Position numbers and translations under genes: made by a program
Origin: Azorinus chamasolen
Taxonomy: Eukaryota; Mollusca; Bivalvia; Cardiida; Solecurtidae
Length of the DNA: 64,000 bases
Assembly (NCBI GenBank): GCA_963576725.1
Contig: OY755237.1
Coordinates: forward strand, 57,883,805 to 57,947,804
Reading direction: 5' to 3'
Shown: positions 8,601 to 16,974 of the stretch, piece by piece
Layout: every line of letters begins with the position of its first letter
Position numbering within the stretch: position 1 is the stretch's first letter
Notes under the pieces: model-generated
Database searches by the model: none
Told to the model about the DNA's origin: nothing
What the model saw: only the letters and a program-made list of their open reading frames with translations

Positions 8601-9689
8601 GAATGCAGGAAATGTGTACTATGATTTGTAAACAGTATAGAGCTCCTAGAGGAGTACTCTGACCAGGGTCTGCACTGTTTGTCATGCAGAATCCACTAAT
8701 GCATTTTATAACTCTTTATTTCATATAAACACCTTTTCATGTATTTGTAAACAGAGTAGACCCAGATCAGACGGCTCCTGTAGGAGAAAAGGAGCATTTA
8801 CTAGAGAAAAGGAAAAGTTTAGAATTGTGTAGTTTGAAACCATTGTGATAAATAGAGTATTTGCAAATACTCCATTTTATCACAATGGTTTCAATAAGTG
8901 CATTTTACAAAGGCATCAAAAGGTGTCAGTATGAGGGAGTGGGTTAACCCTTTAACCCGTTAACCCTCCATAAATTTGTCTCTGTAAAAGTCACTTTTTG
9001 AAACCATTATGATAAATAGAGCATTTGCTCCTAATGAGCAAATGCTCTATTTATCACAATGGTTTCAGAACTACAAAATTCTAATTTTTTCCTTTTCTCT
9101 AGTTAATGCTCCTTTTCTGTAGATTTATTCAAAGAGGTTGGATCTAAAAATAGTTTATGAGGGAATGGGTTAAACCTAGATGTACAAAATGTTAATCCAG
9201 ACTGATGTACATATTAGATCACTTGGCCTATTAACCAGATGAGTTAACCCTTTACCCTATAAATACTCATTTCTATGCCTTTGCAAACAGAGTAGACCCA
9301 GATCAGAGGAATCCTCTAGGAGCCATCTGATCAGGGTCTGCTCTGTTTGCTTGTGTAATTCTATAGATATGATTCTACAATGTCTGCCAAGGCCAAAAAT
9401 GCATGTCCATGTGTCATTATAGAACTTAATCTAATATATATTCATGATGTCATTATTTCGTGCATAAATATCCAAGGAGTAAAGGGTTATACAGGGCCAC
9501 TATCAACCCCTTGTTTCTAACTTGACTATTTATCAGATGAAGGGTTAAGGGGTGGATTTGTTTGTAATTCTAGATGAACTCATGATGTGTGGTGGGTTCC
9601 CCAAGGAGCATGCAGTGGCACAAGAAGATGCCTGGCAAAGGACTCTGGATTTCTTGCATAAACATCTTAGAGGAGGAGAGGCAGGCTGA
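2464..9689 (+). CDS. BAAT/acyl-CoA thioesterase family gene, six 3' exons (partial)
   Basis: Joined exons: 2464-2633, 3400-3513, 4852-4955, 6008-6092, 7114-7354, 9574-9689. All introns are GT-AG and all phases agree, giving about 276 codons and a TGA stop. The protein is the alpha/beta-hydrolase (BAAT_C) half of the bile acid-CoA:amino acid N-acyltransferase / type I acyl-CoA thioesterase family. These enzymes cleave acyl-CoA, and BAAT passes the acyl group to glycine or taurine. Visible landmarks are PFPGLIDTFGG, the nucleophile elbow GLCYGG, the acid in VGEDDKQ, the base in GAGHLIEPPYSP, and a C-terminal GGFPKEHAVAQEDAW tail. The nucleophile is Cys, as in vertebrate BAAT, whereas most ACOTs have Ser. 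The N-terminal exons lie outside the window, and the acceptor of the first exon is the least certain border. Confidence 0.85.
2698..2930 (+). mobile_element. Family A2 MITE in intron
   Basis: It has the ACCCTTTCCC left end, a degenerate A hairpin (about 2740-2805) and the A2-specific tail (TCCATAAATATTCAGTAGG ... CATAGAACAGGGAAAGGG). The flanking TTAA has decayed to ATAA or similar. Confidence 0.65.
2945..3045. mobile_element. Family F palindrome, decayed copy
   Basis: TTATTTCTCCACTAAACC and TTATGTTGTGACCACTCTTC match the left arm of F; the right arm is largely lost. Confidence 0.45.
3198..3265 (-). mobile_element. Family A hairpin fragment
   Basis: A degenerate 68-nt A core (AAGCAAACATAGCAGACCC ... 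GTCTGCTCTGTTTGC) without recognisable element ends, about 135 bp upstream of the next exon. Confidence 0.4.
3400..3513 (+). CDS. BAAT-like exon (b): nucleophile elbow
   Basis: This is an exact 38-codon, phase 0-0 exon: DAVVWFSQQHF, then AGRIGAVGLCYGGCLSL, then AAMLPM. The Cys in GLCYGG aligns with the catalytic Cys of BAAT and the catalytic Ser of ACOTs. The acceptor is TTTTACAG|GATG and the donor is ATG|GTTAGT. Confidence 0.85.
3519..3753 (-). mobile_element. Family A MITE abutting a splice donor
   Basis: A TTAA-flanked copy with the CATGAATATTCATGTAAG end on the left and GGAAAGGGTTAA on the right; the hairpin lies around 3650-3720. Its TTAA begins at intron position +6, so the last base of the donor hexamer belongs to the target site. 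Confidence 0.75.
3821..4201. mobile_element. Family G element (ATGCCCCC inverted ends)
   Basis: It starts ATGCCCCCAAAGG and ends CCTTTGGGGGCAT, inverted ends of about 13 bp. The interior has GTCCGTC-rich sequence and two copies of a CTACATACATGAGTGGATTTC block about 180 bp apart. A second member is at 20687-20912. Non-coding. Confidence 0.65.
4229..4514. mobile_element. Family H element, longer copy
   Basis: The left end TTGTGTCACGTGCCGAGAGG and right end GCAGGTGACAC are inverted. It shares its first 45 bp with the copy at 1072-1193. Confidence 0.45.
4669..4740 (+). mobile_element. Family N TTAA MITE fragment
   Basis: TTAACCCTTACATTGTGAT, then CACTAATGTCCTTTGTAAAC, then half a hairpin (TAGACCCAGATGAGAGGG). 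The same end and arm occur inverted at 51070-51183. Confidence 0.5.
4852..4955 (+). CDS. BAAT-like exon (c)
   Basis: It encodes MQVVVNINGLPVVPPF and DPMDWSFSQKKDTTEKP, matching the family's 'VxxVVxING' strand after the nucleophile helix. The acceptor is TGTAACAG, the donor CCATG|GTAACC; it ends in phase 2, completed as Trp by the next exon. Confidence 0.75.
5015..5433 (+). mobile_element. Family C MITE split by a B insertion
   Basis: The left part (TATCTGTGATTACC, GGATCC-like hairpin) is at 5015-5141. The right part (GTAGCAGACGACGACTTT ... GACAGCAAAAGAGTTAA) resumes at 5371. A B element fills the gap at a TTAA, so C is the older insertion. Confidence 0.6.
5142..5370 (+). mobile_element. Family B TTAA MITE nested in C
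   Basis: Near full-length B: TTAACCCTTCCCCCCATAAG left end, the CTACCCAAAAGGAGC block, the 68-nt hairpin with a CTCCTAATGGAG centre, and a GGAAAGTGTTAA right end. Confidence 0.8.
5489..5717 (+). mobile_element. Family B TTAA MITE
   Basis: TTAACCCATTCCCTCATAGG left end, hairpin around 5595-5665, right end GGAAAGGGTTAA. Full length (229 bp). Confidence 0.8.
6008..6092 (+). CDS. BAAT-like exon (d)
   Basis: It encodes (W)PDTDLIYNTEEGVVINEA and FNTEDLEYIP. The acceptor is TTTTAAG|GCC; the donor CCT|GTAAGT is a strong consensus. Phase 2 in, phase 0 out, as its neighbours require. Confidence 0.75.
6124..6320 (-). mobile_element. Family A MITE, partial
   Basis: TTAACTCATTATCTCATGAA end, then a degraded hairpin (GGCAAACAAAGCAGACCC, 6248 onward); the right end is lost. 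Confidence 0.55.
6380..6540 (-). mobile_element. Family A MITE, partial
   Basis: Hairpin half-arms AAGCAAACAGAGTAGAACC and GCCATCTGATCTGGG with the ATTTATATGAGGGAAAAGG end. Confidence 0.55.
6836..7064 (+). mobile_element. Family B TTAA MITE, full length
   Basis: TTAACCCATTACCTCATAAG to GGGAATGGGTTAA. The central 68-bp palindrome (GAAACCATTGTGATAAATAG arm, centre CTCCTATAGGAG) is perfect or nearly so. It lies about 50 bp upstream of the acceptor of the next exon. Confidence 0.85.
7114..7354 (+). CDS. BAAT-like exon (e): catalytic Asp and His
   Basis: It encodes AWVHGAKVLEIVGEDDKQ (acid residue) and MVSYQGAGHLIEPPYSPVC (catalytic His), then a linker VTNPGRARMATIDFIKEEFR. The acceptor is TGTTGTAG|GCC. 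The frame stays open to a TGA at 7378, but the donor AGAG|GTGAGA at 7355 joins in phase to the last exon, which has the conserved family C-terminus. Confidence 0.85.
7383..7620 (-). mobile_element. Family A MITE
   Basis: ATGAATATTCATGTAAGAAA at the left and hairpin arms ACAAACAGAGCAGACTCTG / GCCGTCTGATCTAGG around 7518-7590. The 59-bp minisatellite begins immediately after it. Confidence 0.65.
7622..8165 (+). repeat. 59-bp minisatellite, about 9 units, derived from an A hairpin
   Basis: Each unit contains CAGATCAGACAGCTGTTG, a short spacer and ACTGTCTGATCAAGGATTAC, so each can fold into its own stem. The arms match the A-family hairpin of the adjacent MITE. Units are more than 90% identical by eye, suggesting recent amplification. 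Confidence 0.85.
8276..8516 (+). mobile_element. Family A MITE
   Basis: TTAAACCTTTAATCCATAAA to ATATTCATGAAATAAAGGGTCAA; hairpin 8320-8382 with a GGTTCCTACAGGAACT centre. Confidence 0.7.
8598..8700 (+). mobile_element. A-like hairpin fragment
   Basis: AAACAGTATAGAGCTCCTAG / AGGAGTACTCTGACCAGGGT; the ends are not recognisable. Confidence 0.35.
8707..8947 (+). mobile_element. A/B chimeric MITE
   Basis: The left half is family A up to the hairpin centre (CAGACGGCTCCTGTAGGAG, ending about 8787). The sequence then continues as the interior and right end of B (AAAAGGAGCATTTACTAGAG ... GAGGGAGTGGGTTAA). The junction falls on the shared GGAG core. Confidence 0.65.
8960..9173 (-). mobile_element. 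Family B TTAA MITE
   Basis: TTAACCCTCCATAAATTTG to TATGAGGGAATGGGTTAA, with a central hairpin (CTCCTAATGAGC centre). Confidence 0.75.
9244..9490 (+). mobile_element. Family A MITE, full length
   Basis: TTAACCCTTTACCCTATAAA to CAAGGAGTAAAGGGTTAT; hairpin 9284-9352. It sits 84 bp upstream of the last coding exon. Confidence 0.8.
9574..9689 (+). CDS. BAAT-like terminal exon
   Basis: It encodes DELMMCGGFPKEHAVAQ and EDAWQRTLDFLHKHLRGG, then EAG and TGA. The GG-x-P-x-x-HA-x-AQ-x-x-AW pattern is the conserved C-terminal segment of BAAT/ACOT proteins. The acceptor is GTAATTCTAG; phase matches the donor at 7355. Confidence 0.8.
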
Positions 9690-10065
9690 CAACACAGGAG
9701 TTGCTGTTGCTGTTGCAGTTTAGTCGCTGTATGTGAATCTGTGATAAGATCCAGATTTGATATTGCGTAACTTAGCATCTCATCACAACGATCAGGATCC
9801 AAAGTGTTTGACGTTGTGATTATGTTCTTTGATGTGAAGCAAATGTTCTCAAATATGTTGCCTTGACTCCCAGCTTCTACCACATTGGAAAAAGCTGGAA
9901 ACAAGCATCTCTTAACCTGATGTTCAAAATATTATCAATGCAGGTCTTCAAGACTGGTGGCCGCCTAAAAAGACCTTAATTATTCTTTATTTAATTTCCT
10001 GTTTAGAAAGGTTTTACTTTGTTCCCAAGTTTCAAGGGAGAAAATGTCTTGATGAATCCTATCTC
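9690..10065. other. 3' flank of the BAAT-like gene
   Basis: Probably 3' UTR and flank. A very diverged C-like block (TCTGTGATAAGATCC ... GATCAGGATCCAAAGTG) lies at 9740-9830. I saw no clear AATAAA signal. Confidence 0.3.
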
Positions 10066-10574
10066 ATACAAGATACAAGAAGCTTTATTTTCAGTTGAGT
10101 TTACAACAAATAACATAAGCTATATCAGAAGCTTTTTGCCGACTGTAGTAACATAAAACAATAACTCTTTAAACCAAACAGCCTGTAAATATAAGATAAA
10201 GTTTAGAATATTAAAAAAAATACATATAAGATAGATCTATATAGATATATTAAAATCTCAAAATTATACTAAATATAGATATTTGTTACCATTTATGATT
10301 CTAAAAAGATTCCTATATAAATTTTAAAACCTAAGACAATATTGTCTTTAAAATTATTAATGCATTACTAGATCAAGGGAGAGCTTGATATTAATGCATT
10401 ACTAGATCACGGGAGGCAATGCTGACATAGTTAAAAGGTGTCTAAAACATATTTGCCTCCCTTAATCATATTGAATAAGAACTAGAGCATTCGGTACAGA
10501 ATTATACAGTAAAATTCATAATTGTCTAAAATATTAGTAACCAGATTGAAACTGGTTTATAATCCAGTAAGGTC

Positions 10575-10760
10575 TAAATGCTTTCCTCCATATAAACTCC
10601 TTTTCATGCATTGGCAAACAGAGTACTCAGCAGATCCAGGAGCAGTCTGATCAGGGTCTATTCTGATTGCTTATGAAATGATATAGATTTGAAACCACAG
10701 CTTTTGTCAAAGCAAAATATTTCCATTGAAAAGATAACATTATAAATATACACAATTTCA
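10575..10760 (+). mobile_element. Family A MITE fragment inside the LINE 3' region
   Basis: CTTTCCTCCATATAAACTCC, GGCAAACAGAG arm, GCAGTCTGATCAGGGTC arm. The terminal TTAAs are degraded. Confidence 0.5.
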
Positions 10761-11151
10761 TTAATTGTTAAATGAATATTGGTTTAAACATATTTTATTT
10801 ATAAATATTTACATGAATATTGTTATAATAACACAAAAGAAAAGAAAAGGATGGAAACGAAAGCAAGACTGCTTATTGTGTTTCTCTCCCAACACCGTAA
10901 AAACTACACTCGCTTTATGCAGAAATGACTGCAAGTTATTGAACTATGTTAATTGCACTGAAAAACTAAATTAGTTCAGCCGAATATATCAGCTAACACA
11001 AACATGTTTTAGAGAAAAGATAAATTTGAAGAAAAAATAAAAAATAAATAGGTGAAAAAGAAACGATTGTTGACACACATATGTGGAGAGCTCTAGGATT
11101 CTGAGCAGAACAAACATACCGGTATTCGAGAGAAGATGAGCGTTACCGAGT

Positions 11152-14100
11152 TTATAAGAATCGTTTTGAGGATTGGATAAACCGATGTACGGCTTCAACT
11201 ATAATGATGTTTGTATCATAATTCAAAAGAGGGTCACCAAACAGAAAGACAGAAAGGGACGGAGTAGTGAATCTGGCAACATCATCAAAAAGTTGTTTCC
11301 TTTGGTTGGTATATTTGCAGCAGCTTAGGAAGAAGTGCGATGCGTTCTCAGCAAGGCCACAAGTACACAGGGCAGTGTCAGATATGTTCTTTGAGAAGAG
11401 GTCATAGTTCAAGGAACTGCAGTTTGTACGAAGCCTTGTGTGCATGAGCTGCTGTTTTCTGACACCGTAATAAAAATGTTTAGGAACAGTTGGCAGATTG
11501 CTATTCAAATACTTTTTGAATGCATATAGAGTAGAAGATTGTTTTGCATTTTCGGGGAGATTGTTCCATTCCTGTATTGTTGCAGGGAGGAAAGAGTTGC
11601 TATAATGGGTTGTGCGACAGGCAAGAGATTGAATATCCCCAGCGTTTCTTAAATTATATCGAGAAACACTTCCAACCACTCCAGGTACCAGTTCCGTGAG
11701 GTATTGTGGAGTTAAATGAAACACCATTTTATAAAAGAGAATAAGTCTGTGTTTTTTACGTCTGGTTTCAAGGCGTTCCCATCCAACTTCATGCAATAAT
11801 TTATCAATAGAAACCAATTTAGTTGTCCCAGTTACTATCCGGGCAGCCTCAAATTGAATTTTTTCCAAACTGTTAGATTCTCTGGCATTACAGTTATCAA
11901 ATATTGTATCACCGTATTCTAAAATAGGTCTAATGAAAGATATGTAGATTGTTTCAAGGGAAGATCTGTCCAAAGTGAATTTAAGCTTTCGCATGACATT
12001 TATTCTTGCCCATGCCTTAGTAGCAATATATTCGATATGACACTTCCATGTTAGATCACGTGAGAGATGAACGCCAAGGTGCTTATGTGAATCAACTTCA
12101 GGAATTTGCTGGTCTTGCATATATACAGATGGGTGAACATTTCGAGACATTTTTCTCGAGATGATTAACGACTCTGTCTTTTTAGGATTGAATTTAACTA
12201 GCCATTTCTCTGCCCATGAGGTAACTTTTAGTATATCATTATTGATGTTTGTTGCCATATGTATGGGATTGTTACCTATAATAAACAAGCTAGTGTCGTC
12301 AGCAAACAAACGAATGTTACAGCCAATGTCGTTAACAATGTCATTTATAAAAACAAGAAATAACAATGGACCTAGGATAGATCCTTGTGGTACACCAGCT
12401 TTGGTGTATTTCCAGTCAGAGAAGGTACCAGGTAAAAATACACGTTGTTTTCTTTCAGTAAGATAGCTGGAAAACCAACCCAACAGACCCCCTGCAACTC
12501 CTGCAGCCTTGAGTTTTTCCAATAAACCTTTATGCCAGACTCTATCAAATGCTTTGCTGATATCGCAAAAGATAACCCTAACCTCTAGCCCAGAATCAAC
12601 AGCCTTCGAAAAGGTATTGTACAGATAGGCAAGTTGATTGGTGGTAGAATCACCAGGGGTGAAGCCTGATTGGACGTCTGAGATGACATTGTTGGCACGA
12701 AAGAAATTGTAAAGATGTCTAAACAGAATTTTTTCAAAAACCTTTACAATAGAGCTTAGTAGAGAGACAGGCCTGTAGTTTGAAGCGATCGAGGGATCGC
12801 CCCCCTTAAAGATTGGACAGACATGAGCCTCTTTCCAACAATTAGGAACTTTAGAATATGTGAGGCTCTGATTGAACAAACCACTAAGAGGTCGAGATAT
12901 TTCACTAGCCATTTCCTTTAAAACACGATTACTGATTTCATCAGGGCCGACAGCTTTCCCTGTTGATAGGGATTGCAATATCTCCTCCACCTCTTGAGAT
13001 GTAATTACAATGGAAGAAAGACTAAAATCCGGAGCTAATAATTGTTGAAGAGACGTGTGCGAGTCGTCTATATTCGACTGTTCCTCAAAGAAGTCATTCA
13101 GATGGTTAGCTTTATCAATGTCACTCATAAACACTTGATTTCCAGACTTGAGTGGAGGTATGCTCTCTTTACGACGAGGGCAAATAAACTGTTTGAGGGT
13201 ATTCCACCAGGATTTGGAAGAGCGATTACCAGTATATATTTCCCTCACTAATTTCTGCTGGTTTTCCAATTTGCACTTTCTTATCATGGATGTAGTTTCG
13301 TTTCTAACTTTCCTAAAGTTTTGCCAGTGACGAATATTGTTGGTACGTTTTGCTTGTTTGTAGGCGCGTTTACGTTTTCTAATGTAGCGTTTTATCTCAG
13401 AGGTGATCCAACAGGGCTCATTTGATTTTATAGTAACTGTTTTATTAAAAACACATTGTTTGGTAATGCTCATTATGTGTTCGCTTATGTTAATTGCATG
13501 CGTATTAATATCCGAGTCATACATTGATTTCCAGTCTGACTGGTTGGCCATTTCCCTCAGCTGATCATATCGCCCAGTATTGTAATTCCATATGCGTCTT
13601 TTAAATGACTTAGTCTTATGTACTTTGAAATTTAAGATGCCAAAAATAGGACAATGATAACGAACATTTTGGTCTAGAAAAGGGTCGCCAACGCCGGATA
13701 AAATTAAACTGTCGCTGTTATTTACCAGAATGATGTCGATGATAGAGGAGGAGTTTTCTGTAAAATGGGTCGGTTCATCTATACATTGTACTAAGGTAAA
13801 CTGGGTACACAAGGAGCTTATTGTCCTGCGAGAATATTCATTTGCTAAGTTATAATTAAAGTCACCGGTAATTATAATATCTGAACAACCAGTATCAAAA
13901 GCAAGATGAAAGGAGTCTTCGATGATACTATCATAGTTTCGATTAATGTTGGGTGGCCTGTAAAAAAGACCAAAAAGTATACTTTTGGTTTTGAGGAAAA
14001 TTTCGATCCAAATACATTCAATTCCCAATGGTTCAAGATCTTTTCTTCTTGTATAATGCACTAATTCTTTAGTATATAATAGGAGGCCTCCGTGACTATC

Positions 14101-14757
14101 ACCAACTCGATCTTTACGCTCAGGAATTGAATAGGATTCAATCATCAGATCGTTGGTTAAAACTGAAGAGTCCAACCAGGTTTCAGAGAAGCCAAGAATA
14201 TCAAAAACTTGCAATTCAGTACTCAAAATGTCAAGTTTATGATAAATGCTTTGCACATTGTAATGTACGAAAGATAAATGCTTAGTAGGATCTATAGTAT
14301 CTACTGTACTAGAAAATGAGGAGGAATTTGTATCAGACATGAACGATACAAAAGAAGGACCGGGGTTAGGGTGGACATCGCCAGAAATAATAATCAGAAT
14401 CAACACCCATAGCACTATTATGGTGAATAATATGAAACAGATAAGAACATTAAGAGCAAAGCAAGCATTTTGCTGTCGTATGAGGCCAACGGATGTTGAT
14501 TTCCAATAATTGTTGACGCGTAGGGCTATCTTACAGCTAATTTCGTGTGGTTTATCCATGTTTTCCTTTACAGAATATATATATAAATCGTAATTTATAA
14601 TGTAAGTGATAACAGTTAGGGTAATCAACATCGAGAAACGGTAATACCCGCAATATGTCTTAGCGCTGGCAGATAATTTGGATCCACGATTAATCATGTC
14701 ACCGAAAATTGCAGATACATGTATTTCACAATTGCCAACACTAAGACAAAAACACAA
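11152..14757 (-). CDS. LINE polyprotein: 2A-like motif, AP-endonuclease, reverse transcriptase (1201 aa)
   Basis: Copies the element by target-primed reverse transcription. Residues 100-125 form a hydrophobic stretch ending in SGDVHPNPGP (125-134), a 2A-like ribosome-skipping motif. The endonuclease/exonuclease/phosphatase domain spans about 160-375, with N167, SETW E192, GDFN D299/N301, D341 and H368. The reverse transcriptase spans about 640-900, with D732 in CDISKAFD, GVPQGSILGP at 788-797 and catalytic FADD at 818-821. A CTCGLAENASHFFLSC cysteine/histidine cluster near the C-terminus resembles a LINE zinc knuckle. There is no frameshift or internal stop, so this copy may be recent. No separate ORF1 was found. 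Clade assignment beyond CR1/Jockey-like is uncertain. Confidence 0.92.
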   Translation of the reverse strand: MCFCLSVGNCEIHVSAIFGDMINRGSKLSASAKTYCGYYRFSMLITLTVITYIINYDLYIYSVKENMDKPHEISCKIALRVNNYWKSTSVGLIRQQNACFALNVLICFILFTIIVLWVLILIIISGDVHPNPGPSFVSFMSDTNSSSFSSTVDTIDPTKHLSFVHYNVQSIYHKLDILSTELQVFDILGFSETWLDSSVLTNDLMIESYSIPERKDRVGDSHGGLLLYTKELVHYTRRKDLEPLGIECIWIEIFLKTKSILFGLFYRPPNINRNYDSIIEDSFHLAFDTGCSDIIITGDFNYNLANEYSRRTISSLCTQFTLVQCIDEPTHFTENSSSIIDIILVNNSDSLILSGVGDPFLDQNVRYHCPIFGILNFKVHKTKSFKRRIWNYNTGRYDQLREMANQSDWKSMYDSDINTHAINISEHIMSITKQCVFNKTVTIKSNEPCWITSEIKRYIRKRKRAYKQAKRTNNIRHWQNFRKVRNETTSMIRKCKLENQQKLVREIYTGNRSSKSWWNTLKQFICPRRKESIPPLKSGNQVFMSDIDKANHLNDFFEEQSNIDDSHTSLQQLLAPDFSLSSIVITSQEVEEILQSLSTGKAVGPDEISNRVLKEMASEISRPLSGLFNQSLTYSKVPNCWKEAHVCPIFKGGDPSIASNYRPVSLLSSIVKVFEKILFRHLYNFFRANNVISDVQSGFTPGDSTTNQLAYLYNTFSKAVDSGLEVRVIFCDISKAFDRVWHKGLLEKLKAAGVAGGLLGWFSSYLTERKQRVFLPGTFSDWKYTKAGVPQGSILGPLLFLVFINDIVNDIGCNIRLFADDTSLFIIGNNPIHMATNINNDILKVTSWAEKWLVKFNPKKTESLIISRKMSRNVHPSVYMQDQQIPEVDSHKHLGVHLSRDLTWKCHIEYIATKAWARINVMRKLKFTLDRSSLETIYISFIRPILEYGDTIFDNCNARESNSLEKIQFEAARIVTGTTKLVSIDKLLHEVGWERLETRRKKHRLILFYKMVFHLTPQYLTELVPGVVGSVSRYNLRNAGDIQSLACRTTHYSNSFLPATIQEWNNLPENAKQSSTLYAFKKYLNSNLPTVPKHFYYGVRKQQLMHTRLRTNCSSLNYDLFSKNISDTALCTCGLAENASHFFLSCCKYTNQRKQLFDDVARFTTPSLSVFLFGDPLLNYDTNIIIVEAVHRFIQSSKRFL

Positions 14758-15241
14758 ACAACTGGATGCAAACTTCTGTCACAGAATCCAATCCTCCAAA
14801 TATGTGCGTCAATTCGTTTCCAAAACATTTCGAAAAGAAAAACAGAAATAAAATGTATACTAATCAAACGCATAACCAACTAAAAAATAAGTATATAAAG
14901 AAAAAATCCAATTTGTGAGTGGTTGTGTTACGCTTTAAAAGTAAGCATATGTAAATACTTTCCAGAAAATGAATATAAAGTGCCAATTAACAACTAGAAA
15001 GGTTAAATCACCATTAAATGCAAATCGAAACCCAAAAGATTTGCCCTATGTGAGAATCCTCCCCGCAGATTGACAATCTCACAATACGAGTACAGACTGA
15101 TAAAAAGCGCATATACACATGTAACAGCCTTTTTAGGAACGGCAGTTGAGTGTCGAAGCAGTTGCGCACAACTTAAGGCAAAAGTTACAAAGAAAATATT
15201 TACTTTGACAAAAAGTAGGAAGAGATCTATACGTCGAGAGC

Positions 15242-15320
15242 TAACAGAACAGACCCTGATCAGAAGGCCCCCATAGGAGCAATCTGATCAGGCTTTAGTC
15301 TGCTAGCAAATGAGTGAAAA
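15242..15320 (-). mobile_element. Family A hairpin fragment
   Basis: AACAGAACAGACCCTGATCA / AGCAATCTGATCAGGCTTTA, followed by TGAGTGAAAACGC. Confidence 0.4.
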
Positions 15321-15587
15321 CGCAGTTGTGTTAGGGGAACAAGTTAACATTATAATCAACACATAAATATAGAAAAGAACAACTCACACTCAAAGTTATA
15401 CCGAAGACTATTCCTACTATATAATGACACACCAATTTAGAACACATATTTAGAACACATATAAAGGTGCATGTGTATGAGGGGTTGGGCGGGTCAGTCA
15501 AAACTGCATGTTACTAGGATTACTTAATCTCCCCGCTCTAATAGCAATACGTCATTCAATCTTTTACAAAAACACGTTTACAGAAGC

Positions 15588-15690
15588 CAACCATTTGGAT
15601 CCTGATGAGACTCCGAGTCACTCGGTGTCACATCCGGTTCCATCCAGCCTGTTGAGGTTTACAAGAATTCCCCTCTTAGACTACAACGGC
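15588..15690. mobile_element. Family C fragment
   Basis: CCATTTGGATCCTGATGAGA and GAGTCACTCGGTGTCACATC match the C hairpin; the ends are missing. Confidence 0.4.
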
Positions 15691-15989
15691 CACAGTTTCC
15701 GTACACTACCCTCTATGTGTATTCAAGTATAAATAAGGCCCGCATCTAGCTAACTACCCAAACATGAACCCTTTAAATGCTGAAAACTGAAAATGGAAAT
15801 ACCTATCACTGTTAAACTGAAGAGTCAATAGTCTATTCATAAATGAACTACTTTAAATATAATGACAAGCAGTATGTTAAATGAATATTGAACAGGGGAA
15901 GGGTTAAAATGGCAAAACAGAAAGCATTTTTTCTCATGGCTTGACTGGATACTGTTTTGCTAATTAGGTGCATGTTAGGTAATCTTGTT

Positions 15990-16235
15990 TGTTTACTCCA
16001 TGAATATTCATGACAGAAATAATGACATCATGAATATTAATTGGATTGCTAGCAATTGTTATAATAGCAAGTGGGCACAAGAAGTTTTGGCCCTGGCAGA
16101 AACTAGTCACAACTGTATCATATCTAAAGCAAACAGAGCAGACCCTGATCAGACGGCTCCTGCAAGAGCCATCTGATCTGGGTCTACTCTGTTTGCAAAG
16201 TAGTAGAAAGGGGTATTTATGGAGTAAAGGGTTAA
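15990..16235 (-). mobile_element. Family A MITE, full length
   Basis: TTTACTCCATGAATATTCATG left end, hairpin 16130-16198 (CTCCTGCAAGAG centre), GGAGTAAAGGGTTAA right end. Confidence 0.75.
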
Positions 16236-16431
16236 GACACTTATGTATAGATCAACGCCTATCATGTGAAGAAACAGTTCGATGATACTCTAATCTGTTG
16301 CAATTTTTACTTACAGTTTTATCTCACATAAATGCTCCAGGAGACGTAACATTTTTTAAATGGAGCTTCTTGCATTTTTCACGGAGTTAGTTGCTTAATG
16401 GAGGAGCTTTCTACTTGGTTCTCAGTTTGCA

Positions 16432-16679
16432 TTAACCCTCTACTCCATTAATATTCATGTAAGAAATAATAACATCATAAATTCAAATTTGATTAATTGT
16501 CACAACAGCACATGGATATTGGAATGTTTGGTCATGGCAGAAACTGTAAACTCATATTTATATTATATTCATAAGTCAATGGGTAGACCCTGTTTGAAGG
16601 CTCCTACAAGAGCCATCTGATCTAGGTCTACTCTGTTTGCAAAGGCATAGAAAGAGGTGTTTATGGAGTAAAGGGTTAA
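16432..16679 (-). mobile_element. Family A MITE, full length
   Basis: TTAACCCTCTACTCCATTAA to GGAGTAAAGGGTTAA. The left hairpin arm is partly decayed. Confidence 0.75.
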
Positions 16680-16718
16680 GCTACCACCTGTAGTTTGAAA
16701 AACTTATATTTATTTATA

Positions 16719-16963
16719 GCCCTTTTCTGCATATGAACGCCTTTTCACACATTTGCAAACAGAGAAACCCAGATCAGACAATCCAGTAGTTGCCATCTGA
16801 TCAGGGTCTGCTCTGTTTGCTAATCGAATTTGTTAGATCTGTTTCTTTACTTTCTAAAATGGCTACAATGTTCCACCTTCTATATTTCATTATAACTATT
16901 TTGTCCATGAATATTCAGTAGGTATTGAAAATTGGAATAAACATAGAACAGGGAAAGGTTTAA
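16719..16963 (+). mobile_element. Family A2 MITE
   Basis: CCCTTTTCTGCATATGAACG left end, hairpin 16754-16822, A2 tail ATGAATATTCAGTAGG ... AACAGGGAAAGGTTTAA. Confidence 0.7.
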
Positions 16964-16974
16964 GAATTACTTGT

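Larger units (their letters stand above)
10066..15065 (-). mobile_element. Non-LTR retrotransposon (LINE, CR1/L2/Jockey-type), apparently complete
   Basis: A minus-strand element: presumed 5' UTR (about 14758-15065, edge uncertain), one large ORF (14757-11152), and a long 3' region ending near 10066. There the minus strand reads AATAAAGCTTCTTGTATC followed by a second CTTGTAT, a short tandem tail typical of CR1-like LINEs. An A MITE interrupts the 3' region (10575-10760), and a 34-bp direct duplication (TTAATGCATTACTAGATCA) occurs at 10357 and 10391. No target duplication was identified, and the 3' part could instead be a separate LINE fragment. Confidence 0.55.

Noticed and set aside
12161..13330. 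Plus-strand ORFs inside 11152-14757
   Set aside because: Antisense shadows of the LINE reverse transcriptase ORF.
15985..16285. Short ORFs with DPDQTAP- or DPDETP-like peptides here and in many other places
   Set aside because: They are translations of A, C and D hairpin arms; the recurring peptide reflects the repeat, not a protein family.
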